Positions 26,360 through 37,685 of a stretch of 64,000 nt of DNA are shown piece after piece. The position numbers were made by a program, and so were the translations under genes. Source of the stretch: Branchinecta lynchi. Taxonomy: Eukaryota > Arthropoda > Branchiopoda > Anostraca > Branchinectidae. The stretch is from contig JAKZAP010000007.1 of NCBI GenBank assembly GCA_023053575.1, forward strand, positions 26,933,464-26,997,463, read 5' to 3'. The notes beneath the pieces are model-generated. The model made no database searches, was not told the DNA's origin, and worked only from the letters and a program-made list of their open reading frames with translations. How positions within the stretch are numbered: position 1 is the first letter of the stretch; each line of letters starts with the position of its first letter.

Positions 26360-28343
26360 GTTGGGTAGGGTGCAATAACTCTTTATATATGTTAGTTCTC
26401 ACAAAGGACAGAATGATCGCTCAGAGTGGAAGATGCGACGTTCTTCATCCAGTTCACGTGCTTCTGAATGAGTGCCAGCTATAGGCAGAGATAATTAGTT
26501 AATAATTTTATTACCCATCATAATATATAAATACAAAAAAATGGAGTAGGAAAAATAAGGAAAAGGTACACAATACACAACACTACATAATCAACAACAC
26601 ATTGTCAACTATTTCAGGAGTCTATACATATCAATTGTCGGATCAAGGTCTTCCCTATACCGCACTAAACGTTTCTGCACTTCGATGAACTTGTGGTTCG
26701 TTGATTCTTTCGATACATATGTGGTTATGTGTGACATTTAGGCTAGAATGTGTGTTTTTTCCTCTGTGTATATGGCTACGGCTGAATTAAATAAATAAAT
26801 AAATAAATAATTTTTTACGGGCTAGGCTACTCCATACTTCCTTGATAGGCTGCTGTTACTTGAACAAGGCGGATGTCTCAGATATTTTGCAAACTTATAA
26901 AAGCACATGCATAATGCTTTAATATCTGACACAGTTCAAATACACCTAAACGGTTATAATGCAAGGAAGTGGGGAATAACGAACGCATTATACACTTTAC
27001 TTATAATGCTTCTACAAAACTTATGATTTAATGCAATAATAAGGCCATAAGCTTTGGAGGTTTTCAGCAAAAAAAGTGTTTAACAACAGATGAATAGCAC
27101 GAATACTGGGTCCAACAGGCCAATATAGACAGGTCCAATAATACACTCCAGCAAAAAATGACGCGCTTGTGGACTGGACTTGAGGCTAAATACGTTGAAA
27201 ATGTATTCGAAAGTACCTTAAATGTTTTCAAGGAATCGGTGTTTGTATTCGAGAATCGACGAAAAGGTTTCGAAATTTTTTTCAGGTCTTTGAGAAACTA
27301 CAAAAATATTCGAGACTTTCTAAAATGTCTTTGACATTTAAATTGAAATTAGAAACTGAAGAATGACACAAATGTATTCGAGAAGGAAAAAATTCTCGAA
27401 GACTTAAACAAAAACCTAGAAGACTTTTGGTCGATTCTCGAATACAAACACCAATTCCTCCAAGGCATTTGAGGGATTCTCAAATACAATTCTGACGTAC
27501 TTACGCCTCAAATCCATTCAATACGTGCCATAACTACCTAGCTGAATCTTTTTTTATTTCCTAGCATATTTTCATTCGTTACGGGGAAGGACGGCTAAGA
27601 ACCGAAAGACCGGACAAATCGCGGTTATTGTTCATTGTATGGTTGCTTTAATAAATAAGTAAGTAGGTAATTTATTTATGACCCTTCATTTTGAAAAAGC
27701 GGAGTAAATGACGAAAATAAACAAAATGTTCTTGTTGAGAACATAATTGCCTCCGTCAGACGAGCTTATGGGCTGAGAACCAAATCATTTCCCAAAGTTG
27801 GTACAATGTGTTACAATGGTGGTACAATGTACAATGTATTGTACAATGTACAATGTCCATTGTACAATGTGGTACAGTGGTATTTTTGTTGTACATTTAT
27901 CAAGGAAAACTGACTGGCTGAGCAATCAGAGAGAGATTTGATTTTTGAGATTTTACAGATACTGACATGGTGCGATCAATCCATCTTTGGGGTGCATATA
28001 AAATTCCAACCCCGTTAGATGCACTGAAGAGTTTCAATATTTGCGGAAGGTCAGATTATATATGTAATTAGCTCGGCTTTACTACCCTTGATGCTCTTCT
28101 GGGTGCTACGATAGTTGCTATCAACGACTGGAGGCTCCCGATGCAGGGCGGTTCGAAGGGGGGCAAGTGAGTCCACGACATCTCAACTGGCCTATTATGA
28201 ACGGAGGTGACACTTGACGTGTAACCTGGAATGGCGGTTTCCGAATTCTGATACGATAATACCCTAATATGCGCCCTTATATCAATACGAATCCCCACTA
28301 CCGAAACGCTCGAAAAACTTAGCGTTCCATTGACGTCCGAAAC
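26360..28343. other. Intron sequence with a foldback and short tandem motifs
   Basis: An inverted pair lies at about 27145-27530, with arms GTGTTTGTATTCGAGAATCG and CGATTCTCGAATACAAACAC. A TAAA microsatellite is near 26786-26810, and a cluster of TACAATG motifs is at 27800-27890. No coding exon was supported. Confidence 0.6.
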
Positions 28344-28346
28344 TTA

Positions 28347-29377
28347 AGCCGCTTTCACATTGATGCGTAGTGCCTTTCACACTAAGCTACGTCTTATATC
28401 TACAACTAATTATTTAGGATAAAGTTAATTTCAAGTTTTCAGAATTTATTTCATTCTTCTAATTTTACTTATCACATCTCGTTATCCCCTGCGAGATTAG
28501 TCATAATTTTATATTTTGTATTTTCTTACATTTGTATTTTTGTAATATTTCCGAGCGAGGTCGCGCTATTTTTTTGAAGGGGGCTATCTTGTATTAAAAT
28601 AATTAGTTGTAAATATTCAGTTTGTAAATAAGTTTGTCAGTATAATCAAGTTTAATGAGGGTTGTAAGTTCAAGTTCAGTAAGGGTCAATGTAAATATAA
28701 AGTAATCTCGGTAATTTGTTAAATATGTAAAATGTAAATAAGTGCCTGTGCTTTACTGTAACTTTTGATTTTGACTCAAGTAGCATATGGGAATAATGTA
28801 GTTTTAGTCTGTCAAGGTTATACGACACTACGCAACCTCTGCGTCACGCTTACGGCGACGCAACGCAAAGCTTACGCAGAGAAATAAAGTGCAACGCAAG
28901 AATAGAAACAAGTTCTATTCTTGCATTGCGTCAACGCGTTAGGCATCAGATTTGTCAGTGAAAAACTGAAGTTTTTGAAGAGAAAATCGACGGCTCTGCC
29001 ACCTAACCTCGTATCTCACTTACACAAAATTGTTCAGGAGAGCCAAAAAACTTCTTATTTTCGTAGCTTTTGTGTTCTAAAATTGAAAAAAAATAACAAA
29101 GGTGATATTATTTGTTATTTTTTGACAATTTTAAAACACAAAAGTTACGAAAATAAGAAGATTTTTGATCTCCTGAACGTAAATGAGATACGAGGTTAGG
29201 TGGCGGAGCCGTCGAAATGAAAATTTGGCAGAAGAAACAGGAAAGGGAAAACGTAAATACGCATCCAGCGTGACATGTTCTCGCGTAGATGTGAAAGATA
29301 CGATACGTAACCTGTAGGCAATGCAAGATAAACGCATACGCGACGCATCGCAACGACGCGTCAATGTGAAAGTGGCT
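28347..29377. mobile_element. PIF/Harbinger-type element with TTA target duplication and a nested hairpin
   Basis: The 1031-bp element has terminal inverted repeats AGCCGCTTTCACATTGATGC and, at the right end in reverse complement, AGCCACTTTCACATTGACGC. It is flanked by TTA on both sides (28344-28346 and 29378-29380), the 3-bp target duplication usual for PIF/Harbinger elements. Inside is a separate hairpin (28986-29217). No transposase frame is present, so it is non-autonomous. A related right end occurs near 48765. Confidence 0.8.
28986..29217. repeat. Foldback hairpin, about 105-bp arms, nested in the Harbinger-type element
   Basis: Arms start CGACGGCTCTGCCACCTAAC and, in reverse complement, CGACGGCTCCGCCACCTAAC. 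They stay alignable for about 100 bases around a spacer of under 20 bases. Confidence 0.88.
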
Positions 29378-29380
29378 TTA

Positions 29381-29854
29381 ACTGCAATGCAACAAAAAGT
29401 AAGATATCATTGCAAAACGATTTGTTGGTAATGAAAAGAGGTTTTCGGAACTAAAGTTATTTTGAGTTAATGAAATGTCAGTAGGTATCAACAAAGGGTT
29501 ATTTTTCGAATATAAAGCGTTAATCGATACCAATCAATTGTTATTTGGTGTCAATGAAATGTTAGCTGGCGCCAGTGAAAAGTTATTTCCTAGTTTCACA
29601 TTATGACCTCAATAATTAGAAGCCGAAATAGAGAAAATTCCACGTTGACCGTTTTAGGTAATAATTTTTCCATTCTAATGTGATACCTCAAAGTGGTCGG
29701 AAAAGCTTACAATTAAAAGACTAAAGCAGTGTTTCTCAATCACTGACAACTTTCCCGAACATTTCCCCCCAAAAAAATGTTCTATTCTACATCGAGCTCT
29801 GAAAAAGAGGTCGGGACTGTGATGCGAAGACTCACTATCTTTTTCTCTTGCCAG
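29381..29854. other. Intron sequence, nothing recognised
   Basis: Sequence upstream of the small Cys-rich exon; it ends in its acceptor tract TTTTTCTCTTGCCAG. Confidence 0.4.
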
Positions 29855-29947
29855 TATCTACACCAATACCCGAACAAGGATGCAAAAAATGTCCGGCGGA
29901 TTACGTCTGTGGTGAATTCACCGACGGCACATTCTCTTGCCTGCCTG
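29855..29947 (+). CDS. Secreted cysteine-rich gene, small internal exon
   Basis: The 93-base exon lies between acceptor TTTTTCTCTTGCCAG and a perfect donor GTAAGT (29948). Both ends are phase 1, matching the WAP-like exon. It encodes STPIPEQGCKKCPADYVC, then a short Gly/Thr turn ending FSCLP, a compact four-cysteine module. In the next exon the phase joins as a Gly codon. The module's function is unknown; in secreted invertebrate proteins such C-x2-C-x5-C units often flank inhibitor-like domains. Confidence 0.7.
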
Positions 29948-30475
29948 GTAAGTAGCTCTAGCTCTATTATAACTAAAGGCGCGGACAAACGATCAGGTTT
30001 TCCCGGCAGATTTTCTGCACTTTCATCATGAAGCTTATAAAATCTCAGCTTTTCCGTACGGAATTTGTGATGGTGCCGACAACCCTGGCAGGAACTCCAG
30101 TCCACGCGCGACCGCTGTGACCTTATTCGTCTGAAGTAACCACAATAGCAAGCGCTCAAGCCCTTCCGGTCATCACATGGTTTTATATGGTACTCCCTTT
30201 GCTTTGAATCTTCTTCAAGTCGAGTCAGATATCACTTCCGCACGCTATACTACCAAGTGCCGCTGGCCGCGTGTGCAGCACGAGCTTTTGGATCTGATTG
30301 CGTAGTGAGGGGGCTCAAACTCCCGAAAATTTCAGAGAAAATTCGCTATATTTTTAAATTTTGCGAAATATTTCAATTTTTCTGAATATTCGCAATTTTC
30401 GAGAGGCTCCGAATATTTCAATTTTGCGAATAGTCGTTTGAATGTTTCAACCGTTAAATTCACTTTTTACATCTA
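29948..30475. other. Intron sequence, nothing recognised
   Basis: Sequence from the donor to the start of the large inverted family B composite. It includes repeated GAATATTTCAATTTT-like AT-rich motifs and no exon. Confidence 0.4.
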
Positions 30476-30479
30476 TAGT

Positions 30480-31979
30480 GTTGACGCTGGAAAGATCTGA
30501 TCTGATCTGGAAAAGAATCTGAAGGATTTTACTCGGACCACCTTCCCATCTCTACTTGATTTGACTCCTCCCCACCGGCAACTGAAGACTAGAATCGAAC
30601 TGGATTTCATACCGAGACCGGAAAAATGTATCAAGTGAGACATCCAGTAAAGTTTGTGACGAGATCCTGACCAAGATCAAAGTGCCTTTCAATCTTCTAT
30701 CTGATCAGGCTGTGCTGCCACAAAGTGAAAAGAATACCTCAGTTGAGCTCACTTCCTACTTAGCACAAGTAAATCACGCGTTGAAATGTGCTGAATCAAG
30801 TGCTGTTCCTCTTCGACGTGTTCGTGAAAAGTCTCAGGTCGAAGACTGGTCAAACAAGACCAAAGGTTTCGATGGCATCCCAAAAATTCAATATCTGATC
30901 CAGACAACTGGGTCTTGTCTTAGCCAGATCCAGTCATCGCCAGACTCCTTGAACATTTTTACAATTAAAATTCATAAACAGATTAAGGCCAAATAGCTAG
31001 TCATCTGAGAAAACCAAGTTCAGATAGGGATTCAGCATGTGTGGTACAAGTCTTTGACGAAAACTTCCTGCCACTTCTGCCAATTTCCTGGTTTCGGCCG
31101 AACTCCAGAACTACTTGTCCGGTAAAAAAAGAAAGCTCAAAAACGATTTCAGGGTATCTTCTTTCCCCAATAATGAACATCTAATCAACTTCAAATAAAA
31201 ATTTAACTTATAACAAATTTTCCGACTCCAGCCGGATTCCGGTCCAACTAATTTTCCGGGTAAAATATGATTTTCAAACACGGATTCAGCATCTCTTCTT
31301 ACCCTTAAATCGGTTATCTAATCGACTAGAAACAAAACTTAAGCTTCTAACAATTTTCCGGTTTTGGCCGGATTCGGAGGGAACTACATGTCCAGGTAAA
31401 ACATTTTTTCACATAAGTGTCCAGCATGTCTTCTTGCCCAAAATTGAACATCTAATCAACTTCAAATAAAACTTTTAATTTTAACAAACTTTCCGGTTTG
31501 GGCCGGATTCCGGGCGAACTACTTGACCGTCGAGAAAATTCTTTTCACCATCGTCCTCAGCATGTCTTCTTACGCCTAAATCGAACATTTAATCAACTTC
31601 AAATAAAACTTTTACTTTTAACAAGCTTTCCGGTTTTGGCCGGATTCTGGGCGAACTACTTGTACGATGACAAAATGGTTTTCACCATCGTGTTCAGCAT
31701 GTCTTCTTACCCCATAATCGACTATCAAATTAGCTGTTTCAAAATATTTTGTTTGACCCTTAATTTGAACCCCCTCCCCCACCCCTAAATGCAGGGCTAC
31801 AAAGCCCATCTACGAACTTGACTGGTCCGACGACCCAACAAATCCTCACACCAAGTTTCATCAAGATATCTCATTCCCTTTGAGAGTTATCTTGCTTACA
31901 GACGGACGGACGGACGGACAGACGGACAGCTTTTGCGATGTCAAAGGTATCCCTCCACTTACGTTTTGGGATCCCAAAA
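30480..31979 (+). repeat. Family B copy A, plus orientation, with ORF fragment and palindromic end
   Basis: A decayed ORF region (open at 30682-30996, ending KQIKAK) is followed by about five 137-bp units. Then come the AGTTATCTTGCTTACAGACG block, a GACGGACGGACGG microsatellite and the palindrome TTTTGGGATCCCAAAA (31964-31979). Compared with copy B, the ORF's first part is frameshifted. Confidence 0.88.
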
Positions 31980-32244
31980 ACCATAAGCTAATGTGGATTC
32001 AGAAAAATGTTATCCGGATTGCTGAAGACCCCTCCAAACTCTAGAAGAATAGCAAGCCTGCCAAAGTCCCGAGGACCAGTGTGTCTGAAAAAAAGCGGGT
32101 TGAATATTTCGAGCGCGAGTTCAGTGCACCCAAACAAAATACAGAGGAGTTTTTTAAAAAACAGGTAGACCTTGCTCTTTCAAATAAGTTGAAATCTTTC
32201 CTGTTAGTGTCGTCACCCACTCGCTCTTGCTCCCGTTTGGTCTT
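31980..32244. other. 265-bp spacer between two family B palindromes, ORF-like
   Basis: Between the palindromes at 31964 and 32245 lies a segment whose plus strand reads as coding-like protein (HKLMWIQKNVIRIAEDPSKL, one stop, then EKKRVEYFEREFSAPKQN and FFKKQVDLALSNKLKSFL). The palindrome itself reads GIPK in this frame. It may be a leftover of the family's own protein or of a host gene. I do not recognise it. Confidence 0.5.
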
Positions 32245-33614
32245 TTTTGGGATCCCAAAACGTAAGTAGAGGGATACCTATGACATCGCAAAAGTTGTCC
32301 GTCTGTCCGTCCGTCCGTCCGTCCGTCCGTCCGTCCGTCTGTCCGTCTGTCCGTCTGTAAGCACGATAACTCTCGAAGGGAATGAGATACTTTGATGAAA
32401 TTTGGTGTGAGGATTCATTGGGTCGTCGGACCAGTCAAGTTCGTAGATGGGCTTCATAGCCCTACATTTAGGGGTGGGGGGGGGGGGGTTCAAATTAAAG
32501 AGCAAACAAAATATTTTGAAACACCTAATTTGATAGTCGATTACGGGGTAAGAAGACATGCTGAACACGATGGTGCAACACCAAAACTGGAAAGTTTGTT
32601 AAAAGTAAAAGTTTTATTTGAAATTGATTAAATGTTCGATTTAAGAGGTAGGAAGACATGCTGAGGACGATGGTGAAAAGCATTTTCTCGACGGACAAGT
32701 AGTTCGCCCGGAATCCGGCCCAAACAGGAAAGTCTGTTAAAATTAAATGTTTTATTTGGAGTTGATTAAGGCAAGAAGTCATGCTGAACACTTATGTGAA
32801 CAAATTTTGTACCTGGATATGTAGTTCCCGCCGAACCCGGTCAAAACCAGAAAATCGTTAGAAGCTTAAGTTTTATTTCTAGTTGATTAGATAACCGATT
32901 TAAGGGTAAGAAGAGATGCTGAATCCGTGTTTGACAATCATATTTTACCTGGAAATTTAGTTCGACCGGAATCCGGCTGGAGCCGGAAATTTTTGTATAA
33001 GTTAAATTTTTATTTGAAGTTGATTAGATGTTCATTATTGGGGAAAGAAGATACCCTGAGTTCGTTTTTGAGCTTTCTTTTTTCGCCGGACAAGTAGTTC
33101 TGGATTTCGGCCGAAACCAGGAAATTGGCAGAAGTGGCAGGAAGTTTTCGTCAAAACAGATATAACTTATAGGGGTAAACACACATTCTGGAACTTGGTT
33201 TTCTCAGATGACTAGCTATTTGGCCTTAATCTGTTTCTGAATTTCAATTGTAAAAATGTTCAAGGGGTCTGGCGATGACTGGATCTGGCTAGGACAAGAC
33301 CCAGTTGTCTGGATCAGATATTGAATTTTTGGGATGCCATCGAAACCTTTGGTCTTGTTTGACCAGTCTTCGACCTGAGACTTTTCACGAACACGTCGAA
33401 GAGGAACAGCACTTGATTCAGCACATTTCAACGCGTGATTTACTTGTGCTAAGTAGGAAGTGAGCTCAACTGAGGTATTCTTTTCACTTTGTGGCAGCAC
33501 AGCCTGATCACATAGAAGATTGAAAGACACTTTGATCTTGGTCAGGATCTCGTCACAAACTTTACTGAATGTCTCACTTGATACATTTTTCCGGTCTCGG
33601 ACTAGCAAGTTCAC
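32245..33614 (-). repeat. Family B copy B, minus orientation, with intact 132-residue ORF end
   Basis: This is the mirror image of copy A: palindrome (32245-32260), GTCCGTCCGTCC microsatellite, several 137-bp units, then the ORF at 33216-33614 on the minus strand. The ORF product (MNLLVRDRKNVSSETF, then FNLLCDQAVLPQSEK, KTKGFDGIPKIQY and a KQIKAK end) is nearly identical to the copy A fragment. I do not recognise a domain. The repeated units lie 3' of the ORF, like a long untranslated tail. Confidence 0.85.
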
Positions 33615-33859
33615 CGCCTTTATTTCAAATTTGCAAAGTATTTGATGGGACGGCCAGCGTGGACAAGTAATTCTTTTCTGCAGAGAAATTATCGATTGGT
33701 AAACCCAGCGTGAGTTCTTGAGAAGCGTTTTAGCGATTTTTCTACTGAATGTCAGGAGTCATTCCATCTTTGGTCTTTTTTGTTTGTTCCGAGCTCGTAG
33801 TTATCGAAATATGTTTTTACTTTCCTTTGTTTCTCTTTCGTTCTTCTTGTTTTTGGGAT

Positions 33860-34640
33860 ACCAAAACGTGGAGAGTGGAGAAAACCATTTTCTCGCCGAA
33901 CAAGTAGTTCGTCCGGAATCCGGTGAAAACCGGAAAGTTGGTTAAAAGTAAAGGTTTTATTTGAAGTTGATTAAATGGTCGACTTAGGAGTAAGAAGACA
34001 TGCTGAACACGGTGGTGAAAACCATTTTCTCGCCGAACAAGTAGTTCGTCCGGAACCCGGTGAAAACCGGAAAGTTGGTTAAAAGTAAAAGTTTTATTTG
34101 AAGTTGATTAAATGGTTGATTCAGGAGTAGAAAGACATATTGAACACGATGGTGAAAACCATTTTCTCGCCGGACAACTAGTTCGCCCAGAATCCGGCGA
34201 AAACCGGAAAACTTGATAAAAGCAAAAGTTTGATAAGATGACAGATTAAGGGATAATAAGACAAGCTGAGTCTGTATATGACAATCATTTTTTACCCGGA
34301 TATATAATTACTCCGGAAACCGGTTGTAACCGGATTTTTTTTTTAAGTCAAACTTTTATTCAAAGTTTATTAGATGTTCTTTATAGGGATTTGACGCTGG
34401 ATTTGTTTCTGAATTTCCTTTTTTTGCTGGACTAGTAGTTTGCTCGGGAAGTCTCGGTCAGTATCGTCAAATAGATATAGCTTCTAGATGTATATCTGAA
34501 CTTGGTTTTCTCTGATGATTAGCCTGGCGAACACTGGATCTGGCGAAGACTGGATATGGCGAAGACAAGACCCTATTGTCTGAATCAAATATTAGATTTC
34601 TGGGATCCCATCGACACCTTTGGTCTTGTTTACTCCGTCT
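33860..34640 (-). repeat. Third inverted family B fragment
   Basis: It starts with a variant terminal TTTTGGGATACCAAAACGTG. Three clean units containing ACCATTTTCTCGCCG and TTTTATTTGAAGTTGATTAA follow, then decayed ones. It ends at TCTGGGATCCCATCG (34600-34615) next to a remnant of the ORF's KTKGFDGIP segment in reverse. Confidence 0.8.
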
Positions 34641-34862
34641 TTTTTGGGCCTCGCACAGTTTTGTTCAGTGACGAGTTATAAATAAAATGATGATGATGAT
34701 GATGACTATTTTTCATTCACGGCGCAAATAGCAAGGTATTGTATCTGCAAAAACACCTAATCATCAACCATGAATATTCATTAATCAAATGTGAAAGAAT
34801 CATCAGAAGTAAATGGAAGTTTACAATGAGCTTTGGATATATGGCCTTATTTTTATTTACAG

Positions 34863-34975
34863 GTTCCGAAAATGGATGTCAAACCATTAAGTGCAGCTCT
34901 ACAACCCGGTGCAAACTGGAAAGAGTAACATGCGTTCGAGCGCCATGTCCTCCGATCGCCAGATGCCTACCATAA
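34863..34975 (+). CDS. Secreted cysteine-rich gene, terminal exon
   Basis: The acceptor TTTTTATTTACAG precedes a phase 1 exon that runs to a TAA stop at 34973-34975. It encodes SENGCQTIKCSSTTRCKLER, then VTCVRAPCPPIARCLP and stop: six cysteines in the pattern C-x4-C-x5-C-x6-C-x4-C-x5-C. This pattern, with the APCPP step, recurs in secreted invertebrate cysteine-rich proteins. It connects in frame with the exon ending at 29947. No polyadenylation signal was obvious close by. Confidence 0.7.
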
Positions 34976-36990
34976 ACAGAATGACAGCTTAAGCACCGGA
35001 AAGTCCTAGCTGATTCACTTCATCGTTTCTCCGTAGCAACTTTAAAGTACCTGTCTTACCCATAATACTAACGCAACCTACTTCCATAATCACTCCATAT
35101 ACTTCTAAACCGGAATCCCCAGTTTTCGTACGATACATTCTAACCCCTCTAACAGAACCACGCTGATTTTCTCACTTGCCGTGTTTTGCTATCTCGATTT
35201 GTATCACGCTGTCGAAGGTTGTTGCGACAAGTTTTTCCATCAGAAAAATGGGTTATGTAAATTGTTTCCCTGTTTTCACTATAAGTCAACGGGTCTCGGA
35301 AATGACTTAAAACAGCCGAAACCGTGGGTTATTAGTTGAAAGCACAGCCTCGTTTTAAAGTATTCAAATATTTTAAAATATTGTCAGTTGAAGAGTGAAT
35401 AGTGCGAGGGATCCTTTAAGCATTCCTTCGGCTTAAGCCGACAGGAATCATATTTGATGATCGCTAAGCTGATAATTCAGCCGTGGTTTATCTCAGCGAC
35501 ATTTCGGTCCTTTTTTCAAGGGTCCTCTTTAGGCTTCTAGAAATCACCAAGCTGCAATACTCTGCAGTATACAGTCTAAAGAGGGCCTTTGCCAAGCAGG
35601 GCCGACGAAATATCGGCAGACTAATCTGCTTCGCGCCATCCAGTGTGCAGCTTATTTTGATTCTCTTTTCCCATTATTCAACCAGGAATTAGGTAGAGTG
35701 ATATGAAGACACGGCTATACTATGTTTAAGTCGCATTCATTTTCTAATACGGTCATTTCCATTTTTATTTTGTAGTAAACTGTGAAAGTTCCCCTTCGTA
35801 TACACTATAGACATCTAGCGGTATAATCTGAAAGCCAAGGAACCACAATTTTTGAAAAGAGCCTCGATTCAACGTGAGCTTTTCGAACAGTTGGCACCGT
35901 TGTCCCTAGTTTATCACAAACAAGCACTTGGGAGTCAAGTTTTCCCCGCCGGATTTTCTGCCTCTTGGTTTACTAAAAATTCTGTATTTTCATCATCTAT
36001 ATGGTTAACTAAGAACAAATCTCAACTTTTCCGTAGCCTACGGAACTGAAACTGAATCGACTGATTAAGTTTCAAAAGCTTCACGCCGACAGACCAACAA
36101 CACTGGGGGGGGGGGGGCCTCCTCTCCCATACGACACGCTACAAGTTCGCAAGACTTGGACTAGATCACGGGAAGTCAAGTTAAATGTTCTGGATTCGTA
36201 GTATATGTTCATGTTGTTCATGTTGTTTTGTTTAGTTTGTTTGTTGTTGGTTTTTCGTTATTTATCGTTTTGTTTCTTTCATAATACTCCGTATTTTGTG
36301 TTTTACACTTTACGGGTAATAAAGATCATTCATTCATTCATTCTTTCAACCCAAGCTGACTGCAGGCTCAAGCCGCTCAATCTGGAAAATGAACTGCATT
36401 TCACCTGAAATGAAGTTCATTTTCTAGCGGCTTTTTCCAGCTTTTTGGTATTTTCCAGCGGCTTGAGCCTGAAGAGGACCCTTGCCAAGAAGGGCCGAAA
36501 TATAGCTCTAATAAAATCTAGCTGACTTAACCGTTTTGTACCGTCAAATATAAATTTAAAGGACTCGGGGGGGGGGGGTCGCCGTGGGGTTTTTGGTACC
36601 GGGGATAAGGGGGGGTGTTGGCACCGGGGGGGGGGGGGGACGTGTTTTATTTTAGCCGTGGGGAATTTCGCCGAGGGGGTTTGGTGCCGGGTTTTTTTTG
36701 GCGGAGGGGTTCTCGCCTAGACCCGTGCAAGCTTGACGGTAAGCTTGACGAAAAGGCGACTCGGGCGTTCTCACAGATTCGCTTTCCGAAAGGCAATTTG
36801 AGAATACGCCCTTCATAGAATCCAATGACGACTTCGCACCGACTGCGACTGCGCTCCCGTTGTCCGACGGGAGATACCGTGGATCGAGCAAGAAGATTAC
36901 TCAATTGCAAGTATAAAAATGCCCTGAAATGGTGCAGGAGGAACGCTACGCAGCTTCGCACCAGTGCACTTGAACTAAGTTTTTCGGGAT
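34976..36990. other. Downstream region with SINE-like fragments and G-rich tracts
   Basis: Fragments of a repeat with CCCAAGCTGACTGC and TAGCTGACTTAACCGTTTTG (near 36350-36560) also occur at 43965-44460. Long G runs lie at 36105-36117 and 36567-36650. No gene was supported; a set of GC-richer frames at 36.65-37.0 kb comes from the G-rich patch and an adjoining repeat also seen at 45.83-45.91 kb. Confidence 0.5.
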
Positions 36991-37685
36991 CGCGGTTTTG
37001 TGAGTTCTGAGCTCGTGTTTCTCGCCTTACTAAAGCATCTGCCCCTAAGCCATCTGATCAGATAGCTGATGCTAAAAGACCGGAAGCAATAGAAGAATTA
37101 TGGAGTCGACACTTCGGGGCAGTCTTCTCGTCAGTGCCATCGGATATTGCAACATCAATATCCCGTCTGAGTGAGCAGATCCCAGTACTACACTACTGAG
37201 CAGCTGATCACATTTGCCCACACGGCATAGGCGGTCCTTTGGCTCACTGGGAGTAAATCTGGGGGACTCGACGGGATCACAGCGGACCACCTTAGGCATG
37301 GCGGGCCCATAATGGTATGTTTACTTACTGCTCTTTTAATGGTTTACTCAATCATGGTTTTGTACCTGATTCTTTAACTGAGGTTTGCTGGTCCCTATTC
37401 CTAAATCCTAATCAGGTGACCAAACGTCAATTAGCGTCAGGTGACCAAACGTCAATTAGCGTCAACAGGCCGACTGCACTAGCTGCGGTAGTTACGAAAG
37501 TTTTTGAAAAATGTCTTTATGAGTCGATTGAACCTACTAAAAGATCTTCACATTCTCAGTTTGGATTCAAAGCTGGCCTGGGTACTGACCTGTGTATTTA
37601 TTTACTGAAGTGTATGATCCAGTTTTACTGGTTATTTTCAACACCCTTATTTGCGTGTTTTCTGGATGCTAAGGCTGCGTTTTGA
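36991..37685 (+). pseudogene. Non-LTR retrotransposon reverse-transcriptase fragment (plus strand)
   Basis: Pieces in shifting frames read as the N-terminal half of a LINE RT: EELWSRHFGAVFSSVPSD, FNGLLNHGFVPDSL, then KVFEKCLYESIEP, SQFGFKAGLGTDLC and LFACFLDAKAAF, where the first catalytic Asp lies. A 17-base piece is duplicated (GTGACCAAACGTCAATT, twice near 37417-37460). The RT stops abruptly at 37685, where the minus-strand RT fragment begins. Confidence 0.78.

Noticed and set aside
32278..32360. GTCCGTCC microsatellite as a telomere-like array
   Set aside because: It is the usual GACGGAC tract at the end of family B, present in several copies.
36610..36900. GC-rich frames as an exon or CpG island promoter
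   Set aside because: The frames overlap on both strands and come from long G runs; part of the segment recurs at 45.83-45.91 kb, so it is a repeat.
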